Shown one piece after another: positions 25,012 through 34,793 of a stretch of 64,000 nt of DNA; position 1 is the first letter of the stretch; each line of letters starts with the position of its first letter. The stretch comes from Carnobacterium_A sp047553015 (GTDB lineage: Bacteria; Bacillota; Bacilli; Lactobacillales; Carnobacteriaceae), in contig NZ_CP180212.1 of the NCBI RefSeq assembly GCF_047553015.1, positions 62,001 through 126,000 of the forward strand. Direction: 5' to 3'. The notes beneath the pieces are model-generated. The model searched no databases. It saw only the letters and a program-made list of their open reading frames with translations, and had not been told where the DNA came from. Position numbers and translations under genes: made by a program.

Positions 25012-28000
25012 GTGGGAGATATCACTAAACTATTCGCTGATTCGCCTGATGTAAAAGGCTTATTAGCAGGAATTGGTGAACAAAAAGTTCAATTGGTTAC
25101 AGGACTAGCTGGTTCAGCTAGAACGCTAGTAACAAATGCCATTTTAGAAAAAAAGAAACGACCGATTATTCTAATCACACATAATCTATTCCATGCTCGT
25201 CAATTAGCAGAAGATTTTTCAGGTTTTGTTGCTGAAGAAAATCTGCACTTATTTCCAGTTGAAGAAATGCTTTATGCTGAAATGTCTATCTCATCGCCAG
25301 AAGCTAGAACTGAGAGAGTAGCGGCTTTAGATTTTTTACTTTCCGGAAAACCAGGAATCGTTATCGTTCCGTTAGCTGGAGTTCGTAAGTTATTGCCACC
25401 TAAGAAAATATGGGAGAATGCTCGTTTTGAAGTACAACAAGGAGGCGAGTTAGACGTAATAGGCATGGCTCGAAGGTTAGTAGATATGGGCTATGTCAGA
25501 CAACAACTAGTTGGTAGTCCAGGGGAATTTAGTATACGTGGTGGTATCATTGATATCTATCCTCTAACAGAAGAACATCCTGTTCGCATTGATTTATTTG
25601 ATGTAGAAGTGGATTCTTTACGCTATTTTGATGCAGATAATCAGCGTTCAATTGAAACCATCGAATCAATCACTATTTTGCCAGCTATCGATACACTCTA
25701 TACTCATGATCTGCTTCAAAGTGCTGCTCCACGATTTTCAAAAGCTGTAGAACACAACTTAGCGTTATTGAAAGAAGCGGATGCAAAACAAGCTTTTACA
25801 CAATACATTACTCCAATTATGGATGCTTTTGATAAGGGAGAGCCAATGGGCCAATTGGCGATGTTTACCGATTACGTTTATCCTGAATCGATCAGTATTT
25901 TAGATTATATTAGTAAAAAGAGTATCGTTATCTTAGACGAATACCCACGAATTATGGAAACAGACCGTCAACTAATAAAAGAGGAATCTGAGTGGGTTAC
26001 AGAAAAACTTTCAGAGCATCGTATTTTACAAAAACAAAGTTTCTCCAATGATTTTCGCAATAAGTCAAAAACAATTAAACAAGATATATTATATTTTTCA
26101 CTTTTTCAAAAAGGGATGGGAAATTTACGTTTTTCAGAAATTCATCCTTTTTCCTATCGAAATATGCAACAATTCTTTGGGCAAATGCCTCTGTTAAAAA
26201 CAGAAATGGATCGGTGGATCAAACAAAATAATACAGTTATTGTTATGGTGCCTAGTGATGAGCGAGCAAATAAAGTCCAGCAAATCTTTAAAGATTTTGA
26301 CATCACTAGTAAAGTTGTCAAATCAAAGAAAATTGAAACAGGAAAAGTTCAGATTTTAAAAGGAACTATCCAAAATGGTTTTGAACTGCCAACAGATAAG
26401 GTAGTGTTATTAACTGAACGAGAGCTATTCAATAAAGTAACAAAAAAAACACCTAGACGCCAAAATTTATCCAACGCTGAACGATTAAAGAGTTACAGTG
26501 AACTCAATCCAGGTGATTTTGTTGTCCATGTAAATCACGGAATTGGAAAATATACAGGAATGGAAACGTTAATCATTGATGGTATTCATCAAGATTATCT
26601 TTCAATTATTTATAAAAATGATGCAAAGTTATTTATTCCTGTAACTCAATTAAACTTACTGCAAAAATATGTTTCATCAGAAGCTAAAACACCTAAAATA
26701 AATAAATTAGGTGGAACTGAATGGGCTAAAACTAAGAGTAAAGTAGCGAGTAAAATTGAGGATATCGCAGATGAATTAATTGAATTATATGCTGCTCGTG
26801 ACCAAGAAGTTGGCTATGCGTATCCTGCAGATAATGAGTACCAACAAGAATTCGAAGATGCTTTTCCTTATACAGAAACGCCTGATCAATTGAGAAGTAC
26901 AATTGAAATCAAGCATGATATGGAAGGTAAAAAACCTATGGACCGCTTGTTAGTAGGAGATGTTGGTTACGGAAAAACAGAAGTCGCCATGCGTGCTATT
27001 TTCAAAGCCGTTCAAGAAGGCAAACAGGCAGCATTTCTAGTGCCAACAACCATCTTAGCTCAACAACACTACGAAACACTGAAACAACGATTTGCAGAAT
27101 TTCCTGTTGAGATTGGTTTGTTGAGCCGTTTTAGAACAAAAAAACAGCAGAATGAGACGATTGAAGGAATAAAAAAAGGACAGGTAGATATCGTTATAGG
27201 AACTCATCGGATTTTATCTAAAGATATTGAATTCCAAGATATAGGATTATTAATTGTAGATGAAGAACAACGATTTGGTGTAAAACACAAAGAAAAAGTA
27301 AAACAATTAAAATCTCAAGTTGACGTGTTGACGTTAACGGCTACGCCTATACCAAGAACATTGCATATGTCGATGTTAGGTGTTCGTGATTTGTCCGTTA
27401 TTGAAACGCCGCCAGCTAACCGTTATCCGGTTCAAACCTATGTTATGGAACAAAATCTAGGGGCTGTTCGTGAAGCAATTGAACGAGAAATGGCAAGAGG
27501 CGGACAAGCATTTTATTTACACAACCGTGTAGCAACGATTGAGAAAAAAGTTGAAGAGTTAAAACAATTGATTCCTGAAGCCCGTATAGGCTTCGCCCAT
27601 GGACAGATGACTGAAAATCAGCTAGAAAATGTGCTTTTTCAGTTTATTGAGGGAGAATACGATGTACTCGTTACGACAACGATTATTGAAACAGGTGTGG
27701 ATATTCCTAACGTAAATACGTTATTTGTAGAGAATGCTGATCATATGGGATTGTCTCAGCTTTATCAATTGAGAGGTCGAGTTGGTCGAAGCAATCGTGT
27801 TGCGTATGCTTATTTCTTGTATCAAGTGGATAAAGTTTTGAACGAAGTTAGTGAAAAAAGGCTGCAAGCGATCAAAGATTTTACAGAATTAGGATCAGGA
27901 TTTAAAATTGCCATGCGTGATTTATCTATTCGTGGAGCTGGTAATTTGTTAGGGTCTCAACAACATGGTTTTATCGATTCAGTTGGATTCGATTTGTATT

Positions 28001-28536
28001 CAGAGATGTTAAGTGAAGCAGTTGCTCGTAAGCGTGGTTTAGGAGAAAAGGAAGAAACAACACAAGTAGAAATTGATTTAGGCATCAATGCATATCTGCC
28101 TGTGACCTATATTGAAGACGAACGTCAAAAAATTGAAGTGTACAAACGAATACGTGAATTACGTGATGAAGAAACATACGTACAGTTACAAGATGAAATG
28201 ATTGATCGATTCGGTGAGTATCCAGATGAAGTTTCAGATTTATTAGCGGTTGGTTTACTTAAGTTGTATAGTGAGCGTGCACTAATTGAGACGATTAGAC
28301 GATCTGAACAAGATATCGAGATAGTATTCTCTGAGTCTGGTTCCACCACTTTACCAGCAGAAGAAATTTTTAGAGCGCTTGGTGAAGTACCCCTAAGAGC
28401 AAATATGACAATGAAAAAAAATAAATTCCACGTAACGATACAAATTGAAAAGACTCATACTTATCAGTGGCTAGATTATCTCTATAAGTTTGCAAAAGTT
28501 AGTGCATTGTATCGTAGAAAAAATTCTGAAGACTAA
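25012..28536 (+). CDS. mfd: Transcription-repair coupling factor
   Basis: Mfd removes RNA polymerase stalled at lesions and recruits UvrA. The 1174-residue protein has the UvrB-like N-terminal domains (PVEEMLYAEMS and SPEARTER near residues 80-105), the CarD-like RNA-polymerase interaction domain from about 499 (GDFVVHVNHGIGKYTGME), helicase motor with Walker A GDVGYGKTE (about 647), DEEQ box (about 749), LTATPIPRTL, and the QLRGRVGR motif, then the C-terminal D7 domain. GTG 25012 follows AAAAGGAG by about 9 bases. The full domain set is present. Confidence 0.97.
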   Translation: MGDITKLFADSPDVKGLLAGIGEQKVQLVTGLAGSARTLVTNAILEKKKRPIILITHNLFHARQLAEDFSGFVAEENLHLFPVEEMLYAEMSISSPEARTERVAALDFLLSGKPGIVIVPLAGVRKLLPPKKIWENARFEVQQGGELDVIGMARRLVDMGYVRQQLVGSPGEFSIRGGIIDIYPLTEEHPVRIDLFDVEVDSLRYFDADNQRSIETIESITILPAIDTLYTHDLLQSAAPRFSKAVEHNLALLKEADAKQAFTQYITPIMDAFDKGEPMGQLAMFTDYVYPESISILDYISKKSIVILDEYPRIMETDRQLIKEESEWVTEKLSEHRILQKQSFSNDFRNKSKTIKQDILYFSLFQKGMGNLRFSEIHPFSYRNMQQFFGQMPLLKTEMDRWIKQNNTVIVMVPSDERANKVQQIFKDFDITSKVVKSKKIETGKVQILKGTIQNGFELPTDKVVLLTERELFNKVTKKTPRRQNLSNAERLKSYSELNPGDFVVHVNHGIGKYTGMETLIIDGIHQDYLSIIYKNDAKLFIPVTQLNLLQKYVSSEAKTPKINKLGGTEWAKTKSKVASKIEDIADELIELYAARDQEVGYAYPADNEYQQEFEDAFPYTETPDQLRSTIEIKHDMEGKKPMDRLLVGDVGYGKTEVAMRAIFKAVQEGKQAAFLVPTTILAQQHYETLKQRFAEFPVEIGLLSRFRTKKQQNETIEGIKKGQVDIVIGTHRILSKDIEFQDIGLLIVDEEQRFGVKHKEKVKQLKSQVDVLTLTATPIPRTLHMSMLGVRDLSVIETPPANRYPVQTYVMEQNLGAVREAIEREMARGGQAFYLHNRVATIEKKVEELKQLIPEARIGFAHGQMTENQLENVLFQFIEGEYDVLVTTTIIETGVDIPNVNTLFVENADHMGLSQLYQLRGRVGRSNRVAYAYFLYQVDKVLNEVSEKRLQAIKDFTELGSGFKIAMRDLSIRGAGNLLGSQQHGFIDSVGFDLYSEMLSEAVARKRGLGEKEETTQVEIDLGINAYLPVTYIEDERQKIEVYKRIRELRDEETYVQLQDEMIDRFGEYPDEVSDLLAVGLLKLYSERALIETIRRSEQDIEIVFSESGSTTLPAEEIFRALGEVPLRANMTMKKNKFHVTIQIEKTHTYQWLDYLYKFAKVSALYRRKNSED

Positions 28537-28580
28537 TGAGAGCTAGTTAAATACTGTCGTTTGAAAGGTGAGATTTTTAT

Positions 28581-30176
28581 TTGGATAACCAACAAATGAA
28601 AAAAACAATGAATGGTGCGGTACTCCTTTCTTTAGCAGCTTTAATTGCAAAAATTCTAAGTGCTGTTTATCGTGTGCCCTTCCAAAACATCGTAGGAAAT
28701 ACTGGTTTTTATGTTTATCAACAAGTTTATCCTATCTACGGTATTGGGATGACAATAGCGTTAACTGGTTTACCGGTTTTTTTATCTAAACTCATTGCGG
28801 AACAAAAAAATAAAGAACAGCAAGTAAACACACTAATAAGAGTTTTTGTTGTGTTGTCTATTTTTTCATTTCTTTTATTTTCCTTACTCTTTTTTGGATC
28901 GAGTTGGATCGCAAAAGGGATGGGCGACATACAACTGATTCCAATTATCCAGTCAGTCTCTTGGTTGTTTTTACTAATACCCCTGTTAACAACAACGCGA
29001 GGTTACTTTCAAGGAACGTTTCGCATGATGCCGACAGCTGTCTCACAAGTTGTAGAACAGGTCATTCGTGTGGCGGTAATCTTACTTGCGGCAATCATGT
29101 ACCAATCTCTAGAATGGGATGTCTATAAAATGGGAACAGTCGCTATGAATAGTGCATGGATTGCTGGACTAGCAGCTAGTTTAGTTTTAGGAATAGCTCT
29201 GTTAAGAGAAAAGTTGACAGATGAAGAGTCCTCTTCTCAACTAGCAATCCCGTTAGAAAAGGTGTCTTATACTACCTTGACCAAGCGTCTTATGACAGAA
29301 GGAGTAGCCATCTGCTTGTTAAGTGCGTTAGTGATTTTGCTGCAATTAGTTGACTCCTTTACGCTATATAAAGGACTAACATATTCAGGGATGTCATCCC
29401 AATTAGCGAAAAATGCGAAGGGGATTTATGATCGGGGACAACCCTTGATTCAACTAGGAATGATTGTTGCAACAGCTTTTTCAACAACGCTTCTCCCTGT
29501 ATTAAGTCGAGCATTTAGTGAGAAAAAAGAAATAGAGTTTATCCGTTCAGCTAGCTCAATGGTTCGTATAACAGCGACTTTCTCACTAGCTGCAACAACT
29601 GGTCTGATTGTTTTAATGCCTTATATCAATCAGTTACTATTCGGAGATCGTTCTGGGGTTAGAGTTTTAAGAGTTTATATGCTGGCTATTCTACTTGCTT
29701 CTTTAATAGGCACGTATAATGCTATTCTACAAAGTCAAAATCACCACTATTTAACAATCGGAGCTTTACTAATTGGTTTATTGACTAAATGGTTTGTAAA
29801 CAATTGGCTGATTATAAAATTTGGTACATTAGGTGCAAGTTTAGCGACTGTACTATCGTTAGGACTTATTTTATTTGTTATTCAATTAGGTTTGCCTCAT
29901 ACTTTAAAAAAAGAAGTTGCTAAAAATAGGATAGTTCTAAAATTAGTTTCACTTAGTCTAATAATGGCAATAGTAGTCGGAATAGCAACGACAGTAGTAG
30001 AAAATGGCTTCTTTAATGGCGGGCATCGACTTGAGGCTTTTACTCTGACACTAATAGGTGTAGCAATAGGGATCACTGTCTTTTCTTATGGCTTATTTCG
30101 TTTAGATGTTTTAACCATTCGCGAATGGCTGTCATTGCCTTTTGGTAAAAAAATAATCAGAAAGCAGGTGAAGTAA
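28581..30176 (+). CDS. MATE-like polysaccharide/lipid II flippase family protein (SpoVB/MurJ-like)
   Basis: The 531-residue protein has about 14 hydrophobic segments and the MOP-exporter layout of the SpoVB/YabM/MurJ group (ALIAKILSAVYRVPFQNIVGNTGFYVYQQVYPIYG at the N-terminus, with conserved Arg). Such proteins flip lipid-linked cell-wall precursors. The position between mfd and the YabN-like gene is that of yabM in B. subtilis. TTG 28581 has AAGGTGAG 9 bases upstream. Whether it is the main lipid II flippase or a teichoic-acid or capsule flippase cannot be told from sequence alone. Confidence 0.88.
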   Translation: MDNQQMKKTMNGAVLLSLAALIAKILSAVYRVPFQNIVGNTGFYVYQQVYPIYGIGMTIALTGLPVFLSKLIAEQKNKEQQVNTLIRVFVVLSIFSFLLFSLLFFGSSWIAKGMGDIQLIPIIQSVSWLFLLIPLLTTTRGYFQGTFRMMPTAVSQVVEQVIRVAVILLAAIMYQSLEWDVYKMGTVAMNSAWIAGLAASLVLGIALLREKLTDEESSSQLAIPLEKVSYTTLTKRLMTEGVAICLLSALVILLQLVDSFTLYKGLTYSGMSSQLAKNAKGIYDRGQPLIQLGMIVATAFSTTLLPVLSRAFSEKKEIEFIRSASSMVRITATFSLAATTGLIVLMPYINQLLFGDRSGVRVLRVYMLAILLASLIGTYNAILQSQNHHYLTIGALLIGLLTKWFVNNWLIIKFGTLGASLATVLSLGLILFVIQLGLPHTLKKEVAKNRIVLKLVSLSLIMAIVVGIATTVVENGFFNGGHRLEAFTLTLIGVAIGITVFSYGLFRLDVLTIREWLSLPFGKKIIRKQVK

Positions 30177-31232
30177 ATGGGGAAAATTAATATAGTAGGA
30201 TTAGGACCAGGCGACTTAGAACAACTACCGATAGGTGTTTATCGTTTATTGAAAAGTGATCAGCCCGTTTATTTGCGTACGAAGTTGCATCCAGCTGTTT
30301 CAGAATTAGAAGAAGAAGGATTTGAATTTCATTCTTTTGATGCAGTATATGAAAACAATGAACAATTTGAAGGAGTATATGATACGATTTCAAAAGAATT
30401 ACTTGAAATAGCTAGTAAGCAAGATATTATCTATGCCGTTCCAGGACATCCTATGGTTGCAGAAAAATCTGTTCAACTCTTACTAGCAAATAAACAAGGA
30501 ATTGAGATTACTATCAAAGGTGGAAAAAGCTTTTTAGATGACTTATTTCAAGCTGTCCAAATTGATCCAATAGAAGGTTTTCAATTAGTTGACGCGTTAG
30601 ATCTGAAAAAAGATGAACTAGAATTGGGCCAACACATCATTATTATGCAAGTATTTAACCAATATATTGCTAGTGATGTTAAACTAACGTTAACGGAGAA
30701 ATACCCAGATGATCATGTTGTAGCATTTGTCCATGCGGCAGGAAGCAAAGCAGAAGAAGTCGAATGGCTTACGTTAGTTGAAATTGATCGTATGCAAGGT
30801 GTTCATAATTTGACGTCATTATATGTTCCGCCCTTGGCAAGAGAGGATCAAACGAAGTCATTCCAAACAGCTCAGTACTATATTGACTTAATTACGAGTG
30901 AAACTGGCGATAGTTGGATTAAAGAACAGACACACGAAAGTTTAATTCCCTATCTAAAAGAAGAAACAGCCGAATTTATCGAAGCGATTGAAAAAGAAGA
31001 CGATACCAATATGGTTGAAGAATTAGGCGATATCTTAATGCAAGTCTTATACCATACAAATTTAGGAGAGCGCTCTGGCTATTTTTCTCTAGAAGAAGTG
31101 CTAGAAACGCTTAATAAAAAATTGCGCAGACGCCATCCACATGTGTTTGATGGTGTCAAAGCAGCAAGTAGTGAAGAAGTAAAGATACTTTGGCAAAAAA
31201 TAAAAGCAGAAGAAAAGAGGAGAAAAGAATGA
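30177..31232 (+). CDS. Tetrapyrrole-methylase-like / MazG nucleotide pyrophosphohydrolase fusion (YabN-like)
   Basis: The 351-residue protein joins an N-terminal SAM-dependent tetrapyrrole methylase-like domain (about 1-215, INIVGLGPGDLEQLP, YAVPGHPMVAE) to a MazG domain (about 255-345) with EETAEFIEAIEKED and VEELGDILMQV, the EExxE and ExxD magnesium ligands, and NKKLRRRHPHVF. MazG domains hydrolyse NTPs, probably aberrant ones. B. subtilis YabN is longer (about 490 residues); here the distal MazG-like half is missing. ATG follows the flippase stop directly, and the last bases overlap rqcP, so the genes are translationally coupled. Confidence 0.9.
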   Translation: MGKINIVGLGPGDLEQLPIGVYRLLKSDQPVYLRTKLHPAVSELEEEGFEFHSFDAVYENNEQFEGVYDTISKELLEIASKQDIIYAVPGHPMVAEKSVQLLLANKQGIEITIKGGKSFLDDLFQAVQIDPIEGFQLVDALDLKKDELELGQHIIIMQVFNQYIASDVKLTLTEKYPDDHVVAFVHAAGSKAEEVEWLTLVEIDRMQGVHNLTSLYVPPLAREDQTKSFQTAQYYIDLITSETGDSWIKEQTHESLIPYLKEETAEFIEAIEKEDDTNMVEELGDILMQVLYHTNLGERSGYFSLEEVLETLNKKLRRRHPHVFDGVKAASSEEVKILWQKIKAEEKRRKE

Positions 31233-31498
31233 GATTAGATAAATTTTTAAAAATTTCACGTATTATTAAACGCCGTACGATTGCTAAAGAAGTTGCAGAT
31301 AAAGGTCGAATTCAACTAAACGGACTAGTTGCTAAGTCTTCTTCTGATGTAAAAATTGGAGATGAATTAACGATTAGTTTTGGAAATAAAACGATGGTCG
31401 TAAAGATAGAGAAAATTGTTGAGTCGACTAAAAAAGAAGAAACCAAAGAAATGTATACGGTTATTAGTGAAGAATCAAAAAATGATGAAAGCAAGTAA
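31229..31498 (+). CDS. rqcP: S4-domain RNA-binding protein RqcP
   Basis: The 89-residue protein (MRLDKFLKISRIIKRRTIAKEVADKGRIQLNG...) is the YabO/RqcP family S4 protein. In B. subtilis RqcP works with RqcH on split 50S subunits to add alanine tails to stalled nascent chains. The start ATG 31229 overlaps the preceding stop (ATGA), with AGAGGAG 7-10 bases upstream; codons upstream of it belong to the other frame. C-terminal 20 residues are lysine- and glutamate-rich. Confidence 0.94.
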   Translation: MRLDKFLKISRIIKRRTIAKEVADKGRIQLNGLVAKSSSDVKIGDELTISFGNKTMVVKIEKIVESTKKEETKEMYTVISEESKNDESK

Positions 31499-31523
31499 GA
31501 AAAGACTTCATCTATCGATTTAT

Positions 31524-31553
31524 TAGACAACGCATCCGCTTTCTTGTTATAAT
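31524..31553 (+). promoter_or_regulatory. Promoter of divIC
   Basis: TAGACA (31524-31529), 18-bp spacer and TATAAT (31548-31553) preceded by TGT (extended -10). The start codon of divIC is 38 bases downstream. Confidence 0.7.
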
Positions 31554-31590
31554 AACAGGACTAACAATGTAGCAAAAGGATGGGGAGTTT

Positions 31591-32025
31591 ATGAAAAAAC
31601 AAGAGCCGACAAATGTTGCTAGGCTACAAAATGAGTATACAAAATCCAAAACCCTTCAAGCTCATCGTGAACAGAAAAAAAAGCGTAAGATGCGTATGAG
31701 AGTGACAATCATTCTATTGATAGGTTCGTTTGTTATCCTTTTTTTCTCTCTAAAAATCTTTTTAAATATACAATCTATTTCAAAAATGGAAACAGAAAAA
31801 AAACAAGCGGAAATGACGTTAAAAGAGACAAGAAAAGAGCAAGAGCTGTTGCGTATCCAAGTTAAACGCTTAGAAGACGAAGATTATGTTGCTAAGTTAG
31901 CTAGGAGTCAATATTATTTATCTAAGGATAATGAGATTATTTTTAGTTTTCCAGAAGATAACGCAGCAAAAGTTATAGAAGAAGTGAAGCAAAAAGAAGC
32001 AAAAGTGAGAAAAAGTGATTCATAA
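31591..32025 (+). CDS. divIC: Cell division protein DivIC (septum formation initiator family)
   Basis: DivIC forms a complex with FtsL and DivIB at the septum. The 144-residue bitopic protein has a basic cytoplasmic N-terminus (about 1-35), one membrane segment (about 36-57, RVTIILLIGSFVILFFSLKIF) and an extracellular coiled coil (about 65-105), followed by DEDYVAKLARSQYYLSKDNEIIF, the DivIC/FtsB-type C-terminal motif. Gene order after rqcP matches Bacillus. Confidence 0.93.
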   Translation: MKKQEPTNVARLQNEYTKSKTLQAHREQKKKRKMRMRVTIILLIGSFVILFFSLKIFLNIQSISKMETEKKQAEMTLKETRKEQELLRIQVKRLEDEDYVAKLARSQYYLSKDNEIIFSFPEDNAAKVIEEVKQKEAKVRKSDS

Positions 32026-32109
32026 TAGGATTATAAAGTAGACATACAGGCAGTTTTTTATAAAAAATAGGCTTTTTTCTAAAGAAATGGTTAATTAACA
32101 ATAAACTGT

Positions 32110-32137
32110 TTGAAGTCGTCAGATAGCATGCTATAAT
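32110..32137 (+). promoter_or_regulatory. Promoter of the S1-domain gene
   Basis: TTGAAG (32110-32115), 16-bp spacer, TATAAT (32132-32137) preceded by TGC (extended -10). Confidence 0.7.
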
Positions 32138-32171
32138 AAGCGTACAAGTTCTAAGGAGGAAACAATTTTAT

Positions 32172-32660
32172 ATGTCAATTGAAGTGGGAAATAAAGTTAC
32201 AGGAAAAGTATCAGGTATTACAAATTTTGGTGCATTCATCGATCTAGGAGACAGAAAAACTGGATTAGTTCATATTAGTGAAGTATCCGATAGTTTTATC
32301 AAAGATATCAAAGATGTATTAAAAATTGGAGAAGAAGTCACTGTAAAAGTTATGTCTATCGGAGACGACGGTAAAATCGGTCTTTCTATTAGACGTGCAG
32401 TCGATAAACCAGTTGAACCTGCTTCAAGTCCTCAAGAAAAAACAGGCGGTTACCAAGGACGTCGCGAAAGCGCTGCTCCTCGTAGTGGTGGATACCAAAG
32501 CCAACGCGGTAACGCTCGTGGAATGAAGAGTGTAGAACCTAAAAAAGATGATTTTGATTCATTGATGTCATCATTTTTAAAAGATAGTGATGATCGCTTA
32601 ACAATATTAAAACGAAGTACTGAAGGAAAGCGCGGCGGTCGAGGCGGACGTCGTAACTAA
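32172..32660 (+). CDS. S1 RNA-binding domain protein (YabR/GSP13-like)
   Basis: The 162-residue protein has one S1 OB-fold (residues about 1-75: VGNKVTGKVSGITNFGAFIDL, GLVHISEVSDSFI, KVMSIGDDGKIGLSIR), then a disordered Arg/Gly-rich tail (RESAAPRSGGYQSQRGNARG and a C-terminal GGRGGRR). The tail suggests extra RNA or ribosome binding. B. subtilis YabR occupies the same position; the general stress protein 13 group is the nearest described relative. AAGGAGG lies 12 bases before ATG 32172. Own promoter and terminator make it monocistronic. Confidence 0.92.
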   Translation: MSIEVGNKVTGKVSGITNFGAFIDLGDRKTGLVHISEVSDSFIKDIKDVLKIGEEVTVKVMSIGDDGKIGLSIRRAVDKPVEPASSPQEKTGGYQGRRESAAPRSGGYQSQRGNARGMKSVEPKKDDFDSLMSSFLKDSDDRLTILKRSTEGKRGGRGGRRN

Positions 32661-32671
32661 AAAGAAAAACC

Positions 32672-32697
32672 AAGGATAAGGAGACTTATCCTTTTTT
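32672..32697 (+). terminator. Rho-independent terminator
   Basis: aaggataag (32672-32680) pairs perfectly with cttatcctt (32685-32693), 4-base loop, T-run after. Confidence 0.87.
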
Positions 32698-32818
32698 ATA
32701 TTTGTTCTTCTTTGTTATTATAAGAAGAAGTTAGATAACTGCTGAAAAAAAGTAATTGAAAAATGATGAACCACTAAATAGCAGAGAATTAAACTTAGTA
32801 TACGAGGTGAAGTGGGAA

Positions 32819-34216
32819 ATGGAATTGTCTTTTGACTTTACAGAAAAATGTCGACAACATCTTCTTTGGACGCCCTCGGATCGACTATTGATTGCTGTTT
32901 CTGGTGGCGTTGATTCAATGGCTTTATTGGATTTAATTCAGAGTTTACCAGATACATTACGCCCCTGGTACGGTGTAGTTCACGTAAATCATGAATTACG
33001 AACAGCATCTATGGAAGAAGAACGTTTTTTAAAAGAGCAGTGTCGTTCAAAAGAGATTCCTTATTTTAGTCGTCATTGGGATAGTAAAAAACATCCCAAA
33101 ACAGGAATAGAGCTAGCAGCTCGAAATTTTAGATATGCTTTTTTCAAAGAGACAATGCAAGTAACGGGAGCCACTCATCTTTTGACAGCTCATCACGCAG
33201 ATGATCAATTAGAAACAATTTTAATGCGATTAGTACGCGGTGGACAATTAAAAGGAATGACCGGTATACAAGTACAACGTCCTTTTGGAACAGGTTTACT
33301 TGTTCGACCATTGTTGCATTTTTCTAAAGAACAGATTTACACCTATAGCAAAACTCGTCAGTTAGATTATTATGAAGATGAGACAAACGTAGATTTGTTG
33401 TACACTCGTAACCGCTACCGTCAAAAAATTACCCCTTTGTTAAAACTCGAAAATAAACAAGTTTTAACTCACTTTAAAGATTTCTCAGCTGATTTATCAG
33501 ATGTTTTATTTTTAGCTAACCAAGTTATTCAAAAAAAATCTGAACAAATACTGCTACAAAGTAAGCCTAATTTCTATGAGTTAGATAAAAAGGCATTATT
33601 GAGTTGTGAACCTGAAGTCCAAAGACAAGTCCTAAAGCATATTTTAATAGAAAAGGTTTATCATGCTTGTCCAGTTGAAACGCTTAGGAAACAAGTAGAA
33701 GAGTTAGTAGGTTTAATGACGAGGACTAAGTCTAATGCGCAACTAGATTTGCCAGGTGGCTGGAAGGCAAGACGTGAATACCAACACGTTTATTTAGAAA
33801 AAAATAAGCTGAGTCACTCTGTTCTGCTTCAAAAAGAAGAAAAACTGTTGCTTGGCCAATGGGTTTCTATAACAAACGGTGCACGAATAGGTTTGTTTAA
33901 AGTAGAGGCTCATGCTACTTCACCTTTCGAGAAAGATGAGCATATTTGGATTGAACCAAGTGAGGTTATTCTACCTTTACTCATTCGACATCGTAAGTCT
34001 GGTGATCGGATGACGTTAAAAGGAATGGACAGAGGTCATAAAAAAGTTAAAACTATTTTGATTGATCAAAAAATATCATTAAAAGCACGAGAAGAAATGC
34101 TTATCTTAACCGATTCTTTAGATGAAATCATCTGGTTATTAAAATATAAGGAATCTAGATTGTCTATTCAACGCGAAACTGATAAAATACAATACATACT
34201 CGTTTATCAAAAATAA
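32819..34216 (+). CDS. tilS: tRNA(Ile)-lysidine synthase
   Basis: TilS changes C34 of the CAU-anticodon tRNA-Ile to lysidine so that it reads AUA. The 465-residue protein has the PP-loop VSGGVDSMALL (about residue 27), VHVNHELR, the LTAHHADDQLETILMRLVRGG segment and the C-terminal TilS domain with RHRKSGDRMTLKG and KKVKTILIDQKIS. ATG 32819 has GAGGTG 9 bases upstream; the open extension from TTG 32756 is unlikely. It precedes hpt and ftsH as in Bacillus, where the TilS-HprT pair also regulates ftsH. Confidence 0.95.
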   Translation: MELSFDFTEKCRQHLLWTPSDRLLIAVSGGVDSMALLDLIQSLPDTLRPWYGVVHVNHELRTASMEEERFLKEQCRSKEIPYFSRHWDSKKHPKTGIELAARNFRYAFFKETMQVTGATHLLTAHHADDQLETILMRLVRGGQLKGMTGIQVQRPFGTGLLVRPLLHFSKEQIYTYSKTRQLDYYEDETNVDLLYTRNRYRQKITPLLKLENKQVLTHFKDFSADLSDVLFLANQVIQKKSEQILLQSKPNFYELDKKALLSCEPEVQRQVLKHILIEKVYHACPVETLRKQVEELVGLMTRTKSNAQLDLPGGWKARREYQHVYLEKNKLSHSVLLQKEEKLLLGQWVSITNGARIGLFKVEAHATSPFEKDEHIWIEPSEVILPLLIRHRKSGDRMTLKGMDRGHKKVKTILIDQKISLKAREEMLILTDSLDEIIWLLKYKESRLSIQRETDKIQYILVYQK

Positions 34217-34249
34217 AAGAGGCCGTATTGAAAAGGAGAACTTAAAACT

Positions 34250-34786
34250 ATGAAGAATGATATCGAACGTGTACTTTTCTCGAGAGAAGTATTAGCAGAA
34301 AGAACAAGTGAACTAGGAAAACAATTGACACTCGATTACAAAGAGAAGACGCCATTAGTTGTTGGAATTTTAAAAGGAGCAACACCTTTTTTGTCAGACT
34401 TGATAAAAGAAATGGATATTTATCTTGAGATGGACTTCATGGATGTTTCAAGTTATGGAGGGGGCATTACTTCTTCAGGCGAAGTAAAGATTCTTAAAGA
34501 TTTAGACACAAATGTTGAAGGAAAAGATTTATTAATTGTTGAAGATATCATTGATAGTGGACGAACGTTGAATTACCTAATAGAAATGTTCCGTTACCGT
34601 AAAGCAAATTCAATTAAAATTGTCACGTTACTAGACAAACCTGAAGGACGAGTAGTTGATATGAAAGCTGACTATGTCGGTTTTTTAGTTCCTAATGAGT
34701 TTGTGGTTGGCTATGGTTTAGATTATGATGAAAAGTATCGTAACCTACCTTACATTGGTATCTTAAAACCGGAAATTTATCAGTAG
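34250..34786 (+). CDS. hpt: Hypoxanthine phosphoribosyltransferase
   Basis: Hpt salvages hypoxanthine and guanine with PRPP. The 178-residue protein has the PRPP loop LLIVEDIIDSGRTL (residues 94-107), LKGATPFLSDL (about 41-51), and LDKPEGRVVDMKADYVGF. AAAAGGAG is about 9 bases before ATG 34250. It is probably co-transcribed with tilS (33-base gap). Confidence 0.96.
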   Translation: MKNDIERVLFSREVLAERTSELGKQLTLDYKEKTPLVVGILKGATPFLSDLIKEMDIYLEMDFMDVSSYGGGITSSGEVKILKDLDTNVEGKDLLIVEDIIDSGRTLNYLIEMFRYRKANSIKIVTLLDKPEGRVVDMKADYVGFLVPNEFVVGYGLDYDEKYRNLPYIGILKPEIYQ

Positions 34787-34793
34787 AAATAAA

